From positions 6,595,501 through 6,659,500 of the forward strand of contig CAUEEP010000743.1 of assembly GCA_958450365.1 (NCBI GenBank): a stretch of 64,000 nucleotides of DNA, read 5' to 3'. Within the stretch, counting starts at the first letter, position 1. The number at the start of each line of letters is the position of its first letter. Below the pieces are notes generated by a model. It had not been told where the DNA came from, did no database searches, and saw only the letters and a list, made by a program, of their open reading frames with translations. A program made the position numbers and the translations under genes. Below are positions 12,001 through 20,981 of the stretch, one piece after another. Origin of the DNA: Mesorhabditis belari (Eukaryota; Nematoda; Chromadorea; Rhabditida; Rhabditidae).

Positions 12001-12614
12001 AAAAAGAGACCGCATTTCCTCATCCTCTGACCACATGCTGGGCCCTCCTCTTCTACTCTCAGCTGACCGTCACGCATCCTTTCTAATAAGCTGACTCATG
12101 ACAAAAATATAGGCTTAGCTGTTTTTTTATTAATGACGAATCAAGGTGGGAACACAACCGGAAACTGCGAACGATTGAAGGACGGGGAAAATATTTTTGT
12201 TGATAATAACATGTTGTTGGGTATCTCAGAAATCGGGATCGATTTGGAAAAAACGAGTGACACAACAACATAAAGCTTCACGTAATATTAACAAAATCTG
12301 ATATTTGATAAAAGAAGCTAAATAAATTCATGCATGATTTCTAAAAAACTAAACTGGTCTCCTTTACGGGCACTGACACTGAAGTGGAATAAGTGTTGGA
12401 TAAAGCTGCTTCAAACAAATAAACAAGGTTCTCAGATTGGATTTTATAGTCATAAATATGCTTAAAGAATGTAGAAATATTTCAAAAGGTATAAAAGATA
12501 TAAGCTTTTAATGTTTTTAGGCTCTTCTGTAACCCAAACCTGTAACTTTCGTTGTCGTTCCTCCACTGGCGACATCGGAGGACTTTCTTCGATATCCGAA
12601 GTATTTTGATTCAT
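9007..12614 (-). CDS. Ankyrin-repeat and SOCS-box (ASB) protein
   Basis: Fourteen minus-strand exons from the ATG at 12614 to the stop at 9007 splice to 535 residues with all phases consistent. The N-terminal exon is acidic/Ser-Pro rich. Ankyrin units follow, seen as TPLHYACHSNNLTAAQVLL, SPLHLCAEHGYDPLIRLLL, ALHYAVLSGSLSLVRFMI, GSALHLAACS, ILLENGANPN and KEVVSLLMAYGAR. The last exon (9007-9277) has a SOCS-box start, ARTLEHLCRVAIRE...LRPGQ. In known ASB proteins the SOCS box recruits Elongin B/C and Cullin-5, so this should be a substrate adaptor of a ubiquitin ligase; its target is unknown. The tail after the SOCS box (about 50 residues) looks unconserved. Boundaries of exons 10-11 (9751-9952) are the least sure. 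The intron 10228-10554 holds a Helitron-like element. The first intron, 11650-12539, is large and contains a chance ORF. Confidence 0.8.
10271..10550 (-). mobile_element. Helitron-like non-autonomous element, copy 1
   Basis: Read on the minus strand it begins A|TCTACTATATATAAAAG, has a CCGTCTATCCGTCCGTC tract, and ends with a short hairpin (CCCG...CGGG around 10292-10309) followed by CTAA. TC at the 5' end, a 3' hairpin and a CTRR end, with no target duplication, are the known Helitron hallmarks. Copy 2 at 45422-45938 has the same order of parts. The insertion is in an intron of the ASB gene. Confidence 0.6.
10345..10406 (+). pseudogene. tRNA-like module inside Helitron-like copy 1
   Basis: Sixty-two bases with a 7-bp acceptor-like stem (AGTGGTG with TGCCACT, two G-U pairs) and a B-box GGGTTCGACCCCC. 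It is too short for a normal nuclear tRNA, and no clear anticodon stem is seen. It runs antisense to the element, as does the equivalent module in copy 2. Confidence 0.5.
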
Positions 12615-13370
12615 TTTTGCGTTCGTAAATCTCTTTTTCTTTTCTAAAATTAATTTTTTAAACTTTAGTAAGAGCAAAACATTGATCCAGAAAATCAAAA
12701 ATTATGTAAATGAATTGAAAGCTTTAATGGAGTAGTGATTGATAATGAAAATGATAAAACGAGGGTTGAATTTCCAAACAAATAGAATGGAATGTGTAGA
12801 CGGTGAAGTGAAATGGTCACACATGTTTGGACAACTTTCAAGGCAAAGAAAACAGCCCCTCAAAATAGTAGAAAATAAAGCGAGTTATAAACTGAAAAGT
12901 AGACGAGGAAAGTGAAGAGAGCCGAGAGGAAAAAGATGAATGTGGATAAGAAAAGAACAAGGGAAGGGCTATAGAGAAAATCAAGAAAATGGAGAGGAAA
13001 AGGAGGGGAGGACCCACGACGAAGATCACCAGTCTGTGCCCTCCGCCCCATCACATGTCCATCGGACCCCCCGCGGGAGTACAAGTTCGACCCGGGGACA
13101 CAAATTCTCTCCACCTTCCTTGGAAAAAGACTTTCTCCCAACAACCCAAAAATTTGATGGTAAATATACGATTCCACGTGAGCACATACTCAGATATTTC
13201 GCCGGTCAATGCAATAACACACACTTTTTAGGACATTAGTGACCAGCGGGGGAAGCAAAAAAGATCGACAGCACTGAATACGTAAAAGTTTAACATAAAA
13301 GTGGGATAGGGCTTGGAAAGTGAGCAAGAACTTGGAAATTAGAGAGTTGAAAGGGGCGGAGAGGGGTGAC
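12615..13370. other. 5' region of the ASB gene
   Basis: Probable promoter region of the ASB gene. A GC-richer stretch at 12940-13240 has open frames on both strands, with low-complexity Ser/Phe/Lys-rich translations and no family signature, so none is called. Confidence 0.4.
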
Positions 13371-13628
13371 TAGAGTGTGTTCCTTGTGAGTAAGCAATTA
13401 CTCGAGCAAAATTTGTGAGTAATTTTTACTCGATTAAACGACGTTTTTTGGTCAAATAACTACAAGTAATCCTCTTTACACGTCGAGTAAATTGAATATA
13501 TTTACATTTGAAGGGGATTTGCCAACAAATCAGTTAAACATCAATCAAAAAATTGGCTGAATATCCTTAAAAAGAGTTGTATATAGGTCGGCGCTCGTGA
13601 TTTTTGCGCCATTTTTTGCAATAATTTT

Positions 13629-14776
13629 GGGGTAGGCTAATTTCCGCCATTTTATTTGCGCAAGTACGTTTGCGCAACAAGGGTCATTTGCGCAACTTTA
13701 ACACTGTAGTAAGCACTCGAGTTTTTATCAGTATTTTCATCGTTTGAGCTTTTTTTATTTTTCTTTCTATTTTTTAAATAAAAAAATATTCTGGAAAAAA
13801 TGAAAACAGCAAAAACTATGTTCAACAGGGTCGTAAGCAAGACGAAATCCCGCATAGATACTCGATTCGAAGACCTAAAGCAGAAAATGTTATTCAAAAA
13901 CCATATATATACCAGTCATCAATACTTTTGGGAGGCTATTTCCTTCACTGATGAGATAGTCGAAAATCGTTTGATAAACTGCCGCTTCTTTACTTTCAAT
14001 GTAGGCTAAGACTCAAGGAGTGAAAAATTGACCCAACTTAAGCCAATGTTAGAATAACAAAAACTCAACAAACTTGCACTGCACGCTGCTCTCAGCATCG
14101 CGAACGTGGCTATCAATGATGTGACGAGTTGGAGCACCTTGTGCATCAGCATTTTAAACTTCTTTTCTGATTAGACGTAACGAAAAACAAATAATAAACC
14201 TCAAAGTTAGCGTTAACCTCTTTTCCAAAATCAAGAGGTAAATGTTCATGTTCTCCGAGGCACTTTACATGTTTGTTCTTTGCCCCGGAGCGAGCCTTGA
14301 CGTTGCAGTTTTTTTTGAAAGACATGTATCTAGACAAATTGCAATTGAAAAGAAACAAAGGAATACCTGTAATCAAGTTTTTCCTTTGAATTTTCCCGAT
14401 AAAAGCGATGTTCAAATCCAGTTGCATCATGTAAAACCTCCTTGCCTCTGTTGGATCGAGGTCTTGCTAAAAGAGCCCTAAAATAAAAAAACTAATTACG
14501 TTTAAAAGCCATTTAAAACATTTAACCGCGTTTAAGCGTTTAAAAGCACTTAGTTTACTAATGTATAAAAGAACTCGCAACTTACCTTGGTCTGGGCATG
14601 TTCACATGATAACCAGACGATGATTGTCGAATCTTCGTAAAAATGAGTTAACAATGGTTTTTAAGAAAAAAAAACAATATAAAAAGCACAAACAATGAAA
14701 ATAATGATAAAAAAACGCGAATGCTTACTACAGCGTTAAAGTTGCGCAAATAAAATGGCGGAAATTAGCCTACCCC
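13629..14776 (-). mobile_element. Mutator-like (MULE) element carrying a FLYWCH ORF
   Basis: Terminal inverted repeats GGGGTAGGCTAATTTCCGCC (left) and the exact inverse (right) continue inward through CATTTTATTTGCGCAA. Both sides are flanked by a perfect 8-bp duplication ATAATTTT (13621-13628 and 14777-14784) made in the host hAT MITE. The interior holds a spliced minus-strand FLYWCH-like ORF and no recognisable transposase. An 8-10 bp target duplication together with a FLYWCH finger fits the Mutator/Phantom type; hAT cannot be excluded from the duplication size alone. Confidence 0.7.
14200..14599 (-). CDS. FLYWCH-type zinc-finger ORF within a transposon
   Basis: Three minus-strand exons (14586-14599, 14367-14477, 14200-14329) join in frame from an ATG at 14599. 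The translation has SNRGKEVLHDATGFEHRFY, then KKNCNVKAR and GEHEHLPLDF, following the FLYWCH order: an RGK motif, a GF/GY aromatic, the second zinc Cys in CxxKAR, and the HxH pair. The first zinc Cys (normally in a WxC) appears to be replaced (YMS), so metal binding may be impaired. FLYWCH domains are DNA-binding fingers known from Mutator-type transposases and from domesticated nematode regulators such as PEB-1 and FLH-1. The 3' end is unclear: the next acceptor leads to a stop within a few codons. It may be a decaying transposase N-terminus or a captured gene. Confidence 0.55.
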
Positions 14777-14856
14777 ATAATTTTCGCTAAGAGCACGGTA
14801 ATTTTTCCCAAGCGTGCATTTTAAAAAAACGCATTACTCGCGAGGAACACACTCTA

Positions 14857-15951
14857 GAGGCGACCGTGTATGGAAGAAAGATGCGCTGAGTGTCGCTGGC
14901 TAGGATCCAAGAATTGAGGCCGACATAAAGGAACGAAGGTTTCTCTCATCCCATATCCATCCGTCTCATCCTATCTATTGGTAGTCCTATCCTATTGAGA
15001 CGAGTGTTTGTTGTTGTTGTTTGTCGCGGAAAGAAAGCGCGACTGTCGCTGAGAAGAGATAGAAAAGACCGCCAAACAGAGACAATGACCATCATACAAT
15101 ACCCCTGACTTGAGAGTCCCAGACGAACCTTCACAACAAGTCTATCACTCTTCACTTTTGAACAAAAAACAAGAATGAAGTTGAAGAAAAAGTTTTGGCA
15201 CGTCTATGTAGCTAAAGCTGAAGTGTTTGTGAAAACAAGGGAAAGAGGCTTTTTAAAAATGTACTATTGCAATGTTCCTTCACAGTTGAAAGTTTTGTTG
15301 ATTACACAAACTCGCTTCAGAGTGGACAATTATTGTCCAATTGTCAAGTACTGTAATAAAGAACTGAAGAAATTGGCAAGAAAAGGTAGATTTCCGGAGA
15401 GGGGATTGAACCCTCGATCTTCGATCGGCAATTGCTTTACCCACTGAGCTATTCGGTTCCTTAACTTGCCAAGAGAAAGAAGGAAAGGCATGGGGGAGAA
15501 GAAAGGAAGGAAGAAAGAAAGAATGAAGTTTAACGTCCAATGAAGGGGATCTAAATCCAAATACAAACAACTAAGGATATAAGCAATGTTTTGGTCAAAT
15601 CTGTAACAGATTGATAGAAAGAAACTTGAGACTTGATGTCAAACCTGAAAAGATTCAAAGAAGGGGGAATGGTTTTAGCGTGGAAGACAGGCTGGATGCG
15701 GAAGCGCGGGTGGAGGGGTGATGGTGTCGTGTCTGAAAAAGGGAAAACGTTTCAAGAGAGTCCTTTTCTCACTCCAACAGGTCATCACTCTTTTTTAGCT
15801 ACTTTTTGATCTCAGATCTCTTTGCGACTAAATTCAAATATGCTAGTTTACCAGTTACCAATGGCTTTCCACCAAGTTCCCAGAATGTTGCAATACAACA
15901 GTAACTTGAAAGTTTTCCAGCAGCACTTTCCTTACAAATTACTCACCATTT
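14857..15951. other. intergenic, no gene recognised
   Basis: Several overlapping open frames on both strands (for example 14946-15155 and 15175-15570) lack family signatures. They span a tRNA-like relic at 15390-15463 and a purine-rich run near 15468-15530. Confidence 0.4.
15390..15463 (-). pseudogene. tRNA-like relic
   Basis: The minus strand has an A-box-like TAGCTCAGTGGGTAAAGCA and a perfect T-arm GAGGGTTCAATCCCCTC. The anticodon stem and acceptor do not pair well, so it is a pseudogene or tRNA-derived repeat. Confidence 0.55.
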
Positions 15952-16392
15952 TTAAATGTTTTTCGGTTTTTCGCAGATGTTTGCCTCTTTCAAAATCTCA
16001 TCCCAAGATGTGAATGATCGAGAGGTGATTGCCTCGATCAGCTGTTCTCCTCTCTTTCTCTTCATATCTATTCTCGGATCAGGGGAACTTTGGGCTTTAG
16101 TATGAATTATCCTCAAAATAATCATTTTTGTATAATTCCCCTCATTTATCAGGATCACCAGATGATTGTAAATCTTACAAAAACTTGTCCCTAGTCGGAG
16201 ACTAGAACTAAAGATCCCCATTCTCTTCTTTTCCCTCTCTTCTATCCCATTTTCTTTTTTCTTTCAGATTCACACAAAACTCGCCTCTCGATCCTCCCTG
16301 TTTGCCATTTATTTTCTTCCACCGAAAGAGTTTGTCCTTCTTTTTGTGCCCCAGCTGCTCCTCCACTCGGTCAATAGCTCTATCGATTTACT
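15952..16392 (-). CDS. possible minus-strand coding exons, unassigned
   Basis: Two stretches look protein-coding. The one at 16263-16392 reads IDRAIDRVEEQLGHKKKD... with a further KLFRWKKINGKQGGSRGE; the one at 15952-16104 reads ...DPRIDMKRKRGEQLIEAI and ends KNI-stop. An acceptor-like CAAAG precedes the second. I could not join them in phase, and no start codon is clear. They would form a gene divergent from the LRRC20-like gene. No family is recognised, and chance open frames remain possible. Confidence 0.3.
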
Positions 16393-16508
16393 CACACCTC
16401 TTATCTCCCATCATAGCTTTATCGTAGTTTTTGATATAATTCCTAAAATTGACTAAAATTGATTGATCTTTAACTCCTTGTAGCGCTATTTTGCAAATAA
16501 TTACAGAA

Positions 16509-17712
16509 ATGTCATTGCCATCGGCAGCTCGAGGGGTGAGCAATGTAATCACAAGATGTGAGGCGGCAAAGGAAACCGAATTTCTTGGTAATTCTATAAG
16601 ACTTTAAGCAGAACTTTTATACAGTGAATCAATAAATTTAGATTTATCACATTGCGGAATTATGTACATTGCGGATGCAATTTATTTGGTGTTGAAAGGG
16701 TACGAAGTTACGAAAGTGAGGTAGGATGACGAAAGTATCGACCATTCACTTTTTATAGCCTTGGAAACAATGAACTTAAGAAATTCCCGAAAAAGATGGT
16801 TGAAAAGTTTCCAAATATGACAGGTAACTTGTTAAACTAATTAATGAGTTTTGGATTTAAGTTGTGAATTGTGATTTCAATGAGATCAGCGAGTTGCCCG
16901 ATGAGTTGAGTGCATGGACGAAAATGCGAGGGATAAACGCTTCTCATAATAAGGTAAAAAGTGAATGGATGAATAGAATTACCGTATTTCTTCGAATAGA
17001 AGACCGGGTAAAGAGTATCATCGCGTACTCCTGCGTAGCAGCCCTTTTTAAAATTTCTTTTCTGCATAAAAGCTTTCAATGAAGTGCTATAGAGCTGGAA
17101 AATGACTCAAAAATACCACATGAGCTAACGGATTTTTGAGTCATTTTCCTGCCCTATAGCACTTCATTGAAAGCTTTTATGCAGAAAAGAAATTTTAAAA
17201 AGGGCTGCTACGCAGGAGTACGCGATGATACTCTTTACCCGGTCTTCTATTCGAAGAAATACGGTACTTTAAGCTATGTAGGTTAAAGATATTCAATGGA
17301 AGAAAGGAATATTGTTTTTAAGCTAAAAAAACGGATATCGATATCGAAATGCAAATTTCGAATGCAAATTTCACATTTTTGTAGCAAGAGTCGACTGTAA
17401 TTTGACTCTTCAAACTGTAGCTTTCCATTCATTTCAGTTATCATCTTTTCCCGATGCTCTACTCACTTGGTCTGATCTTGCAATCATCGACTTATCCTCT
17501 AATCTCATTGAGGGTAAAAATTCACATAAACAAAATCACAAACAAATCAATTTCACTTATGAAAGCCAAATTTAGAGTTGGACGTTGAACGATTTTTTGG
17601 TGCTTTTCCGCGGCTTGTCGCCGTAAATCTCTCGGGAAATCCCTTAAAAGAAGAAATTGTCGACAAATTGCAACAACTTAAGCCAGCAAATGTTAAACTA
17701 AAACTACAATAG
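16509..17712 (+). CDS. LRRC20-like leucine-rich-repeat protein
   Basis: Six exons (16509-16587, 16642-16720, 16759-16823, 16862-16953, 17438-17513, 17576-17712) give 175 residues in a closed frame. The start ATG sits three bases after a TTACAG acceptor-like site. The order of units matches vertebrate LRRC20 (about 184 residues): an N-terminal helix (GVSNVITRCEAAKETEFLDL), then LRRs containing SLGNNELKKFP, NCDFNEISELPDEL, LAIIDLSSNLIEE and LVAVNLSGNPLKEE. The molecular role of LRRC20 is not established; LRRs mediate protein binding and no signal peptide or membrane segment is seen, so it is probably cytosolic. Intron 4 (16954-17437) carries a 287-bp near-perfect palindrome, the only large intron in the gene. 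Confidence 0.8.
16980..17266. mobile_element. Foldback element with about 133-bp arms
   Basis: Begins TACCGTATTTCTTCGAATAG and ends with the exact inverse. The arms (about 16980-17112 and 17134-17266) are nearly identical over their whole length, with a central loop of about 20 bp. It could form a very long hairpin RNA when the host intron is transcribed. Confidence 0.8.
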
Positions 17713-18001
17713 GTTTTGTTTTTGAAAATTTGATCTCTTTTTGCTCAAAATTCTTCTAGTCAAAAGAACAAAACGAAAATTTTGAACTTTAACTTTCATT
17801 TCGTTTTATCGGGTTATGAAATTGACATTGTTTTTTTATGGTATTGAAATTATGCTTATCCCGTTGTTGAATATATTATTCATTAAAAAAAACGTCAATC
17901 AGCTCGTGTAGAAAAAAGTATGTAACTTTAAAAGTTGTCAAAAGTACTGTATTCAATTCTGGACACAATTTGGTTATAAAAAAGTTTATTGTCCAAAAAC
18001 A
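17713..18001. other. 3' spacer
   Basis: AT-rich sequence between the LRRC20-like gene and a small minus-strand ORF. Nothing else is seen. Confidence 0.5.
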
Positions 18002-18193
18002 TCAGGACAGCGGTTCATTTTTTGGTATATTATATTTTACGATCACCGAGTACAGGTAGAGTAATAGAAGAGCGAAGATTAAGAAAAGAGCTCCTTGAGA
18101 AATGCAGACAAGCACGAATATCTTCACATGGGTGACACGACTACCTCTTGGACCAGAGAGAGACTCTTCTGAAACATTTCCTTTTCTTCTCAT
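18002..18193 (-). CDS. small single-pass membrane protein, hypothetical
   Basis: A 63-residue ORF starts with an ATG at 18193. It has a basic/Ser-rich N-terminus (MRRKGNVSEESLSGPRG), one strong hydrophobic segment (residues about 25-52, IFVLVCISQGALFLIFALLL and following) and a short polar tail. A TATA-like TATAAAAAGG lies about 20-30 bp upstream on the same strand. The composition resembles many nematode small membrane proteins, but I recognise no family, and a single-exon ORF of this size can arise by chance. A TTTCAG inside the ORF could also be a splice acceptor of a longer gene. Confidence 0.35.
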   Translation of the reverse strand: MRRKGNVSEESLSGPRGSRVTHVKIFVLVCISQGALFLIFALLLLYLYSVIVKYNIPKNEPLS

Positions 18194-18368
18194 CCACCTA
18201 TTCCTATTCCTTTCCCCCTTTTTATACTCACAAATTCAATCCCATTTCCCATTTTTTTCCTTTTTTCATCTATTCACATTGATCACTCTAATTTATCTTG
18301 TTTTGATTTTTAACTTGGACTCTATTAACTTTAAATCAAGAATCAACAAACTCAACTGTTATAGAGAT

Positions 18369-18470
18369 TACCGTATTCTCTCTAATAGTAGTGCGCACTA
18401 CTATTCTTTCAACCCCCTCTCGGACCGCAATACTATTAGAGAGTGCACTACTATTAGAGAGAATACGGTA
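18369..18470. mobile_element. short foldback MITE
   Basis: 102 bp. Begins TACCGTATTCTCTCTAATAG and ends with the inverse, and it holds further inverted copies of ACTATTAGAGAG inside. The TACCGTA terminus is shared with the foldback at 16980-17266 and with 7332-7872. Confidence 0.7.
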
Positions 18471-18504
18471 AATCTAGTTTTCTAGCCTTATTGCTGAAGA
18501 AGTT

Positions 18505-19826
18505 TAACACTTAATTTTCCAAAAAGTTTCATCGATTTTCTTTGATAAAGTTCATGGCGTTCTTTAAGCTATTAATAGTTTTAGTTACACAAATATATGT
18601 ACAATTTATTTACACAAACGTTGTCGTTATACAACACTTATTCATCGAGAAAAAAATATAATTATCAAAAAATTCCTAAAAATCGTGGTCCTTACGAAAG
18701 CTTTCAAGAAGGATCCGAATTTGACGTTGAACGATTCTTTTTAAGCAAACTTTAAATAAGAATATTTCCCGCTGGGCCTTGCATCGACGCTTACTTCAAG
18801 CAGCATTGTATACTAGAAGACCTGCTCTCAAGACTATGATGACAGCCAAACACAGGAGGCAGGGTCTTCAATTTGCTCGAACGTATTCAAGTTGGACAGT
18901 CGATGATTGGACCCGCGTGATTTTCGTTGATGAAACAAAAGTCGATATTTTTCCTTCAAATCGAAATCATCTGATCCGACGTCCAATCGGAAAGCGATAT
19001 CAACTCAAGTACTTGCAATCTACGACGAAAACAGGCGGAGGATTATGGCGAAAACAATTATGTGTTTCGGTGCGGATAATTTTCTTTTTATGTAGCCCAA
19101 TGTGATTTCTTTAGGTGCGATGTGCAAAAGTTCAACGGGTCCGCTTGTCCTCGTAAAGTCAACAATGGATTCTCGCCAATATATTGAGATATTGGACAAA
19201 TGTCTACTTCCATTTGCGACTGCTTTGATGAATCCAGGATGGTTTCTTTATCAAGATAATTCGCCAGTACATAAAAGCAAACTTTTGATGGGCCGCGTTG
19301 TGACTCTCTCGAATGAAGGAAAAGCACATTTACCGGGATGGTTTTGGATCAATCACATTTCTTTGATCAAAGCTCTACCATTTTCACCAGATTTAAATGT
19401 TATTGAGAATCTATAGGCCTATTTGAAATCGAAATTGCGAGGAAAACGATTCAATTCTAAAGTCGAGCTATGGTTTTACATCAGAAAAATTTGGAGGACG
19501 ATTGGACCTGGAATTCTTGATGAATTAATTACATCGATGCCTACTCGTATTAAAGAAGTACTTTTGGCAAAAGGAGGGCCGACAAAATATTGATTATAAC
19601 TTAATTTCGTCTTGTGTTAAAAGACTTTTGCACCACGATTTTTAGGGATGTTTTGATAACTATATTTTTTTTCTCGATGAATAAGTGTTGTATAGCGACA
19701 AGTGTAAATAAATTGTACATATATTTATGTAACTAAAACTATTAATAGCTTAAAGAGCGCCATGAACTTTATCAAAGAAAATCGATGAAACTTTTTAGAA
19801 AATTGAGTGTTAAAAGACTTTTGCAC
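18505..19826 (+). mobile_element. Tc1-like transposon with long terminal inverted repeats
   Basis: About 170-190 bp at the left (18505-18690) and right (19635-19826) are inverted copies, including AAGTTTCATCGATTTTC, AGCTATTAATAGTTTTAG and CCTAAAAATCGTGGT. The repeats match at roughly 90 percent by eye. The outermost right sequence GGTGCAAAAGTCTTTTAACA also occurs inverted just inside the right repeat at 19616-19637. The left outer end is diverged. It encodes a broken transposase. Confidence 0.85.
18779..19593 (+). pseudogene. Tc1-family transposase, inactivated
   Basis: The N-terminal part reads RWALHRRLLQAALYTRRPA (the Tc1 helix-turn-helix region), followed by the first catalytic Asp in VIFVDETKVD, the second in YQDNSPVH and the Glu in DLNVIENL. 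The codon after ENL is TAG where Trp is expected, a frame break lies near 19070-19110, and no start codon fits the 5' end. The coding frame ends at TGA 19591-19593. Between the second Asp and the Glu there are 49 residues, not the usual 34; the extra 15 residues lie between HKSKLLMG and WFWINH. The element is therefore non-autonomous now. Confidence 0.85.
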
Positions 19827-19828
19827 CT

Positions 19829-20981
19829 GAATGTAGAAATTCAAAGAACAATTTCCATTCTACAAACCCAAAGTGACTCACTTTTCTTTGATAGCTCATC
19901 CATAAAGTGCCCATTCACTGCCACTACATCGAAAATCTTGATGATTTTGGATAGAAATCCGCGTGCTTTTTGACTGATGAGAAAATATTGTTGAAAAGTC
20001 GGAAGGGAGCGGAAGTGGTGGGAGATGAAGGGGTGAGGTGGGGTGGACAACAGCGGGGGCCTTTCTAGGCTTTGTGAGGGCAATTTTTGCGAGCACCCGT
20101 CCTAATTCGATGAGTGAAAGTTGAGGGGAAGAAAAGGAAGGGAGAAAAAGCAGCACAGGTCTCCTACTTGTGTGGACTCCCCCTAATTTTCTCTGAAGAT
20201 CACTCAAAAAGTCATCATTATGGCCGCAATCGCTTTTTTCTCTTGGAAAATTGGCGTATTTCGAGCTGTAGTAAGATAGAGAAATAGCTTGTGAAAAACC
20301 TGTGTAGTAAAAGCTAAACTATAATATGTACCTAAATGATCATCCAATTTACACAATCGAGAAAGGAAAGTAAATGATGATGCTCTTTTTTCAACTGCAA
20401 ACTTTGCTTTGAAGGTGATTTGTAAAAGTAAACAAGTACGGTAATAAATTTCATATAGTAATTGATTGACTGGTTAACTAATATAAAAGATATTTGGTTA
20501 TTGCTTTGAGAATTATGTGTTGAAAGTTTAGATAAGTCAGTTGGCAACAATGCTGCTGCCATTTTGTAACGCAAACTCACACGTAGCCTTTTTATGCTTT
20601 ACTATTTGTTTCGTTTATGTTGCTTGTTGCTTTACTGTTACGCTTTCAATGTTTAATGCTTGACACCTTTAAATTTTGGCTACTTGGTAACAACTTTTTT
20701 CTGTAATTGCTATCTTTCTTAGGCACATACAATCTTTTTTCGCGACCACACCGCAAATTTTTGTTGGCTGGCTTTTTTGCAACAACGGTAACCGAGGGAC
20801 AACAACTCAATACAGAGAACATTATAAACCGCGTGGTCTAAGATTAAAAGGAAAAACAATAGTACGCGCAAAGCTAAAATAATGTGCTACTCGATTTATC
20901 ATCATGCCATTTTCCAATTTTTTCAATTTCTTTGTATAAACTTCTAAACCAGATAATTTTAAATTTGAGGTTTTTAGAGAG
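19829..20981. other. upstream region of the VMP1 gene
   Basis: No gene is recognised. The minus-strand open frame at 19896-20207 has no ATG start and a low-complexity Pro/Ser translation. A TTTTTAG site four bases before the ATG at 20982 may be a trans-splice acceptor. Confidence 0.45.

Larger units (their letters stand above)
13371..14856. mobile_element. hAT-type MITE, copy with nested Mutator-like element
   Basis: Begins TAGAGTGTGTTCC and ends with the inverse, GGAACACACTCTA. The flanking 8 bp are GGGGTGAC and GAGGCGAC (6 of 8 match). The arms (13371-13620 and 14785-14856) are hAT MITE sequence. The middle is a separate element at 13629-14776. Confidence 0.75.

Noticed and set aside
12860..13239. 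Four overlapping ORFs of 80-105 codons
   Set aside because: They occupy both strands of one GC-richer patch with low-complexity translations; no family signal.
13652..13897. Minus-strand ORF with a hydrophobic segment inside the nested element
   Set aside because: Contains no conserved motif and lies partly in the terminal repeat; not called as cargo.
13371..14856. Tc1/mariner assignment of the TAGAGTGTG elements from their TA flanks
   Set aside because: The 8 bp outside the TA match on both sides in four copies, which fits hAT; the TA belongs to the element ends.
19896..20207. 103-codon minus-strand ORF
   Set aside because: No ATG, Pro/Ser-rich low-complexity translation, no splice support.
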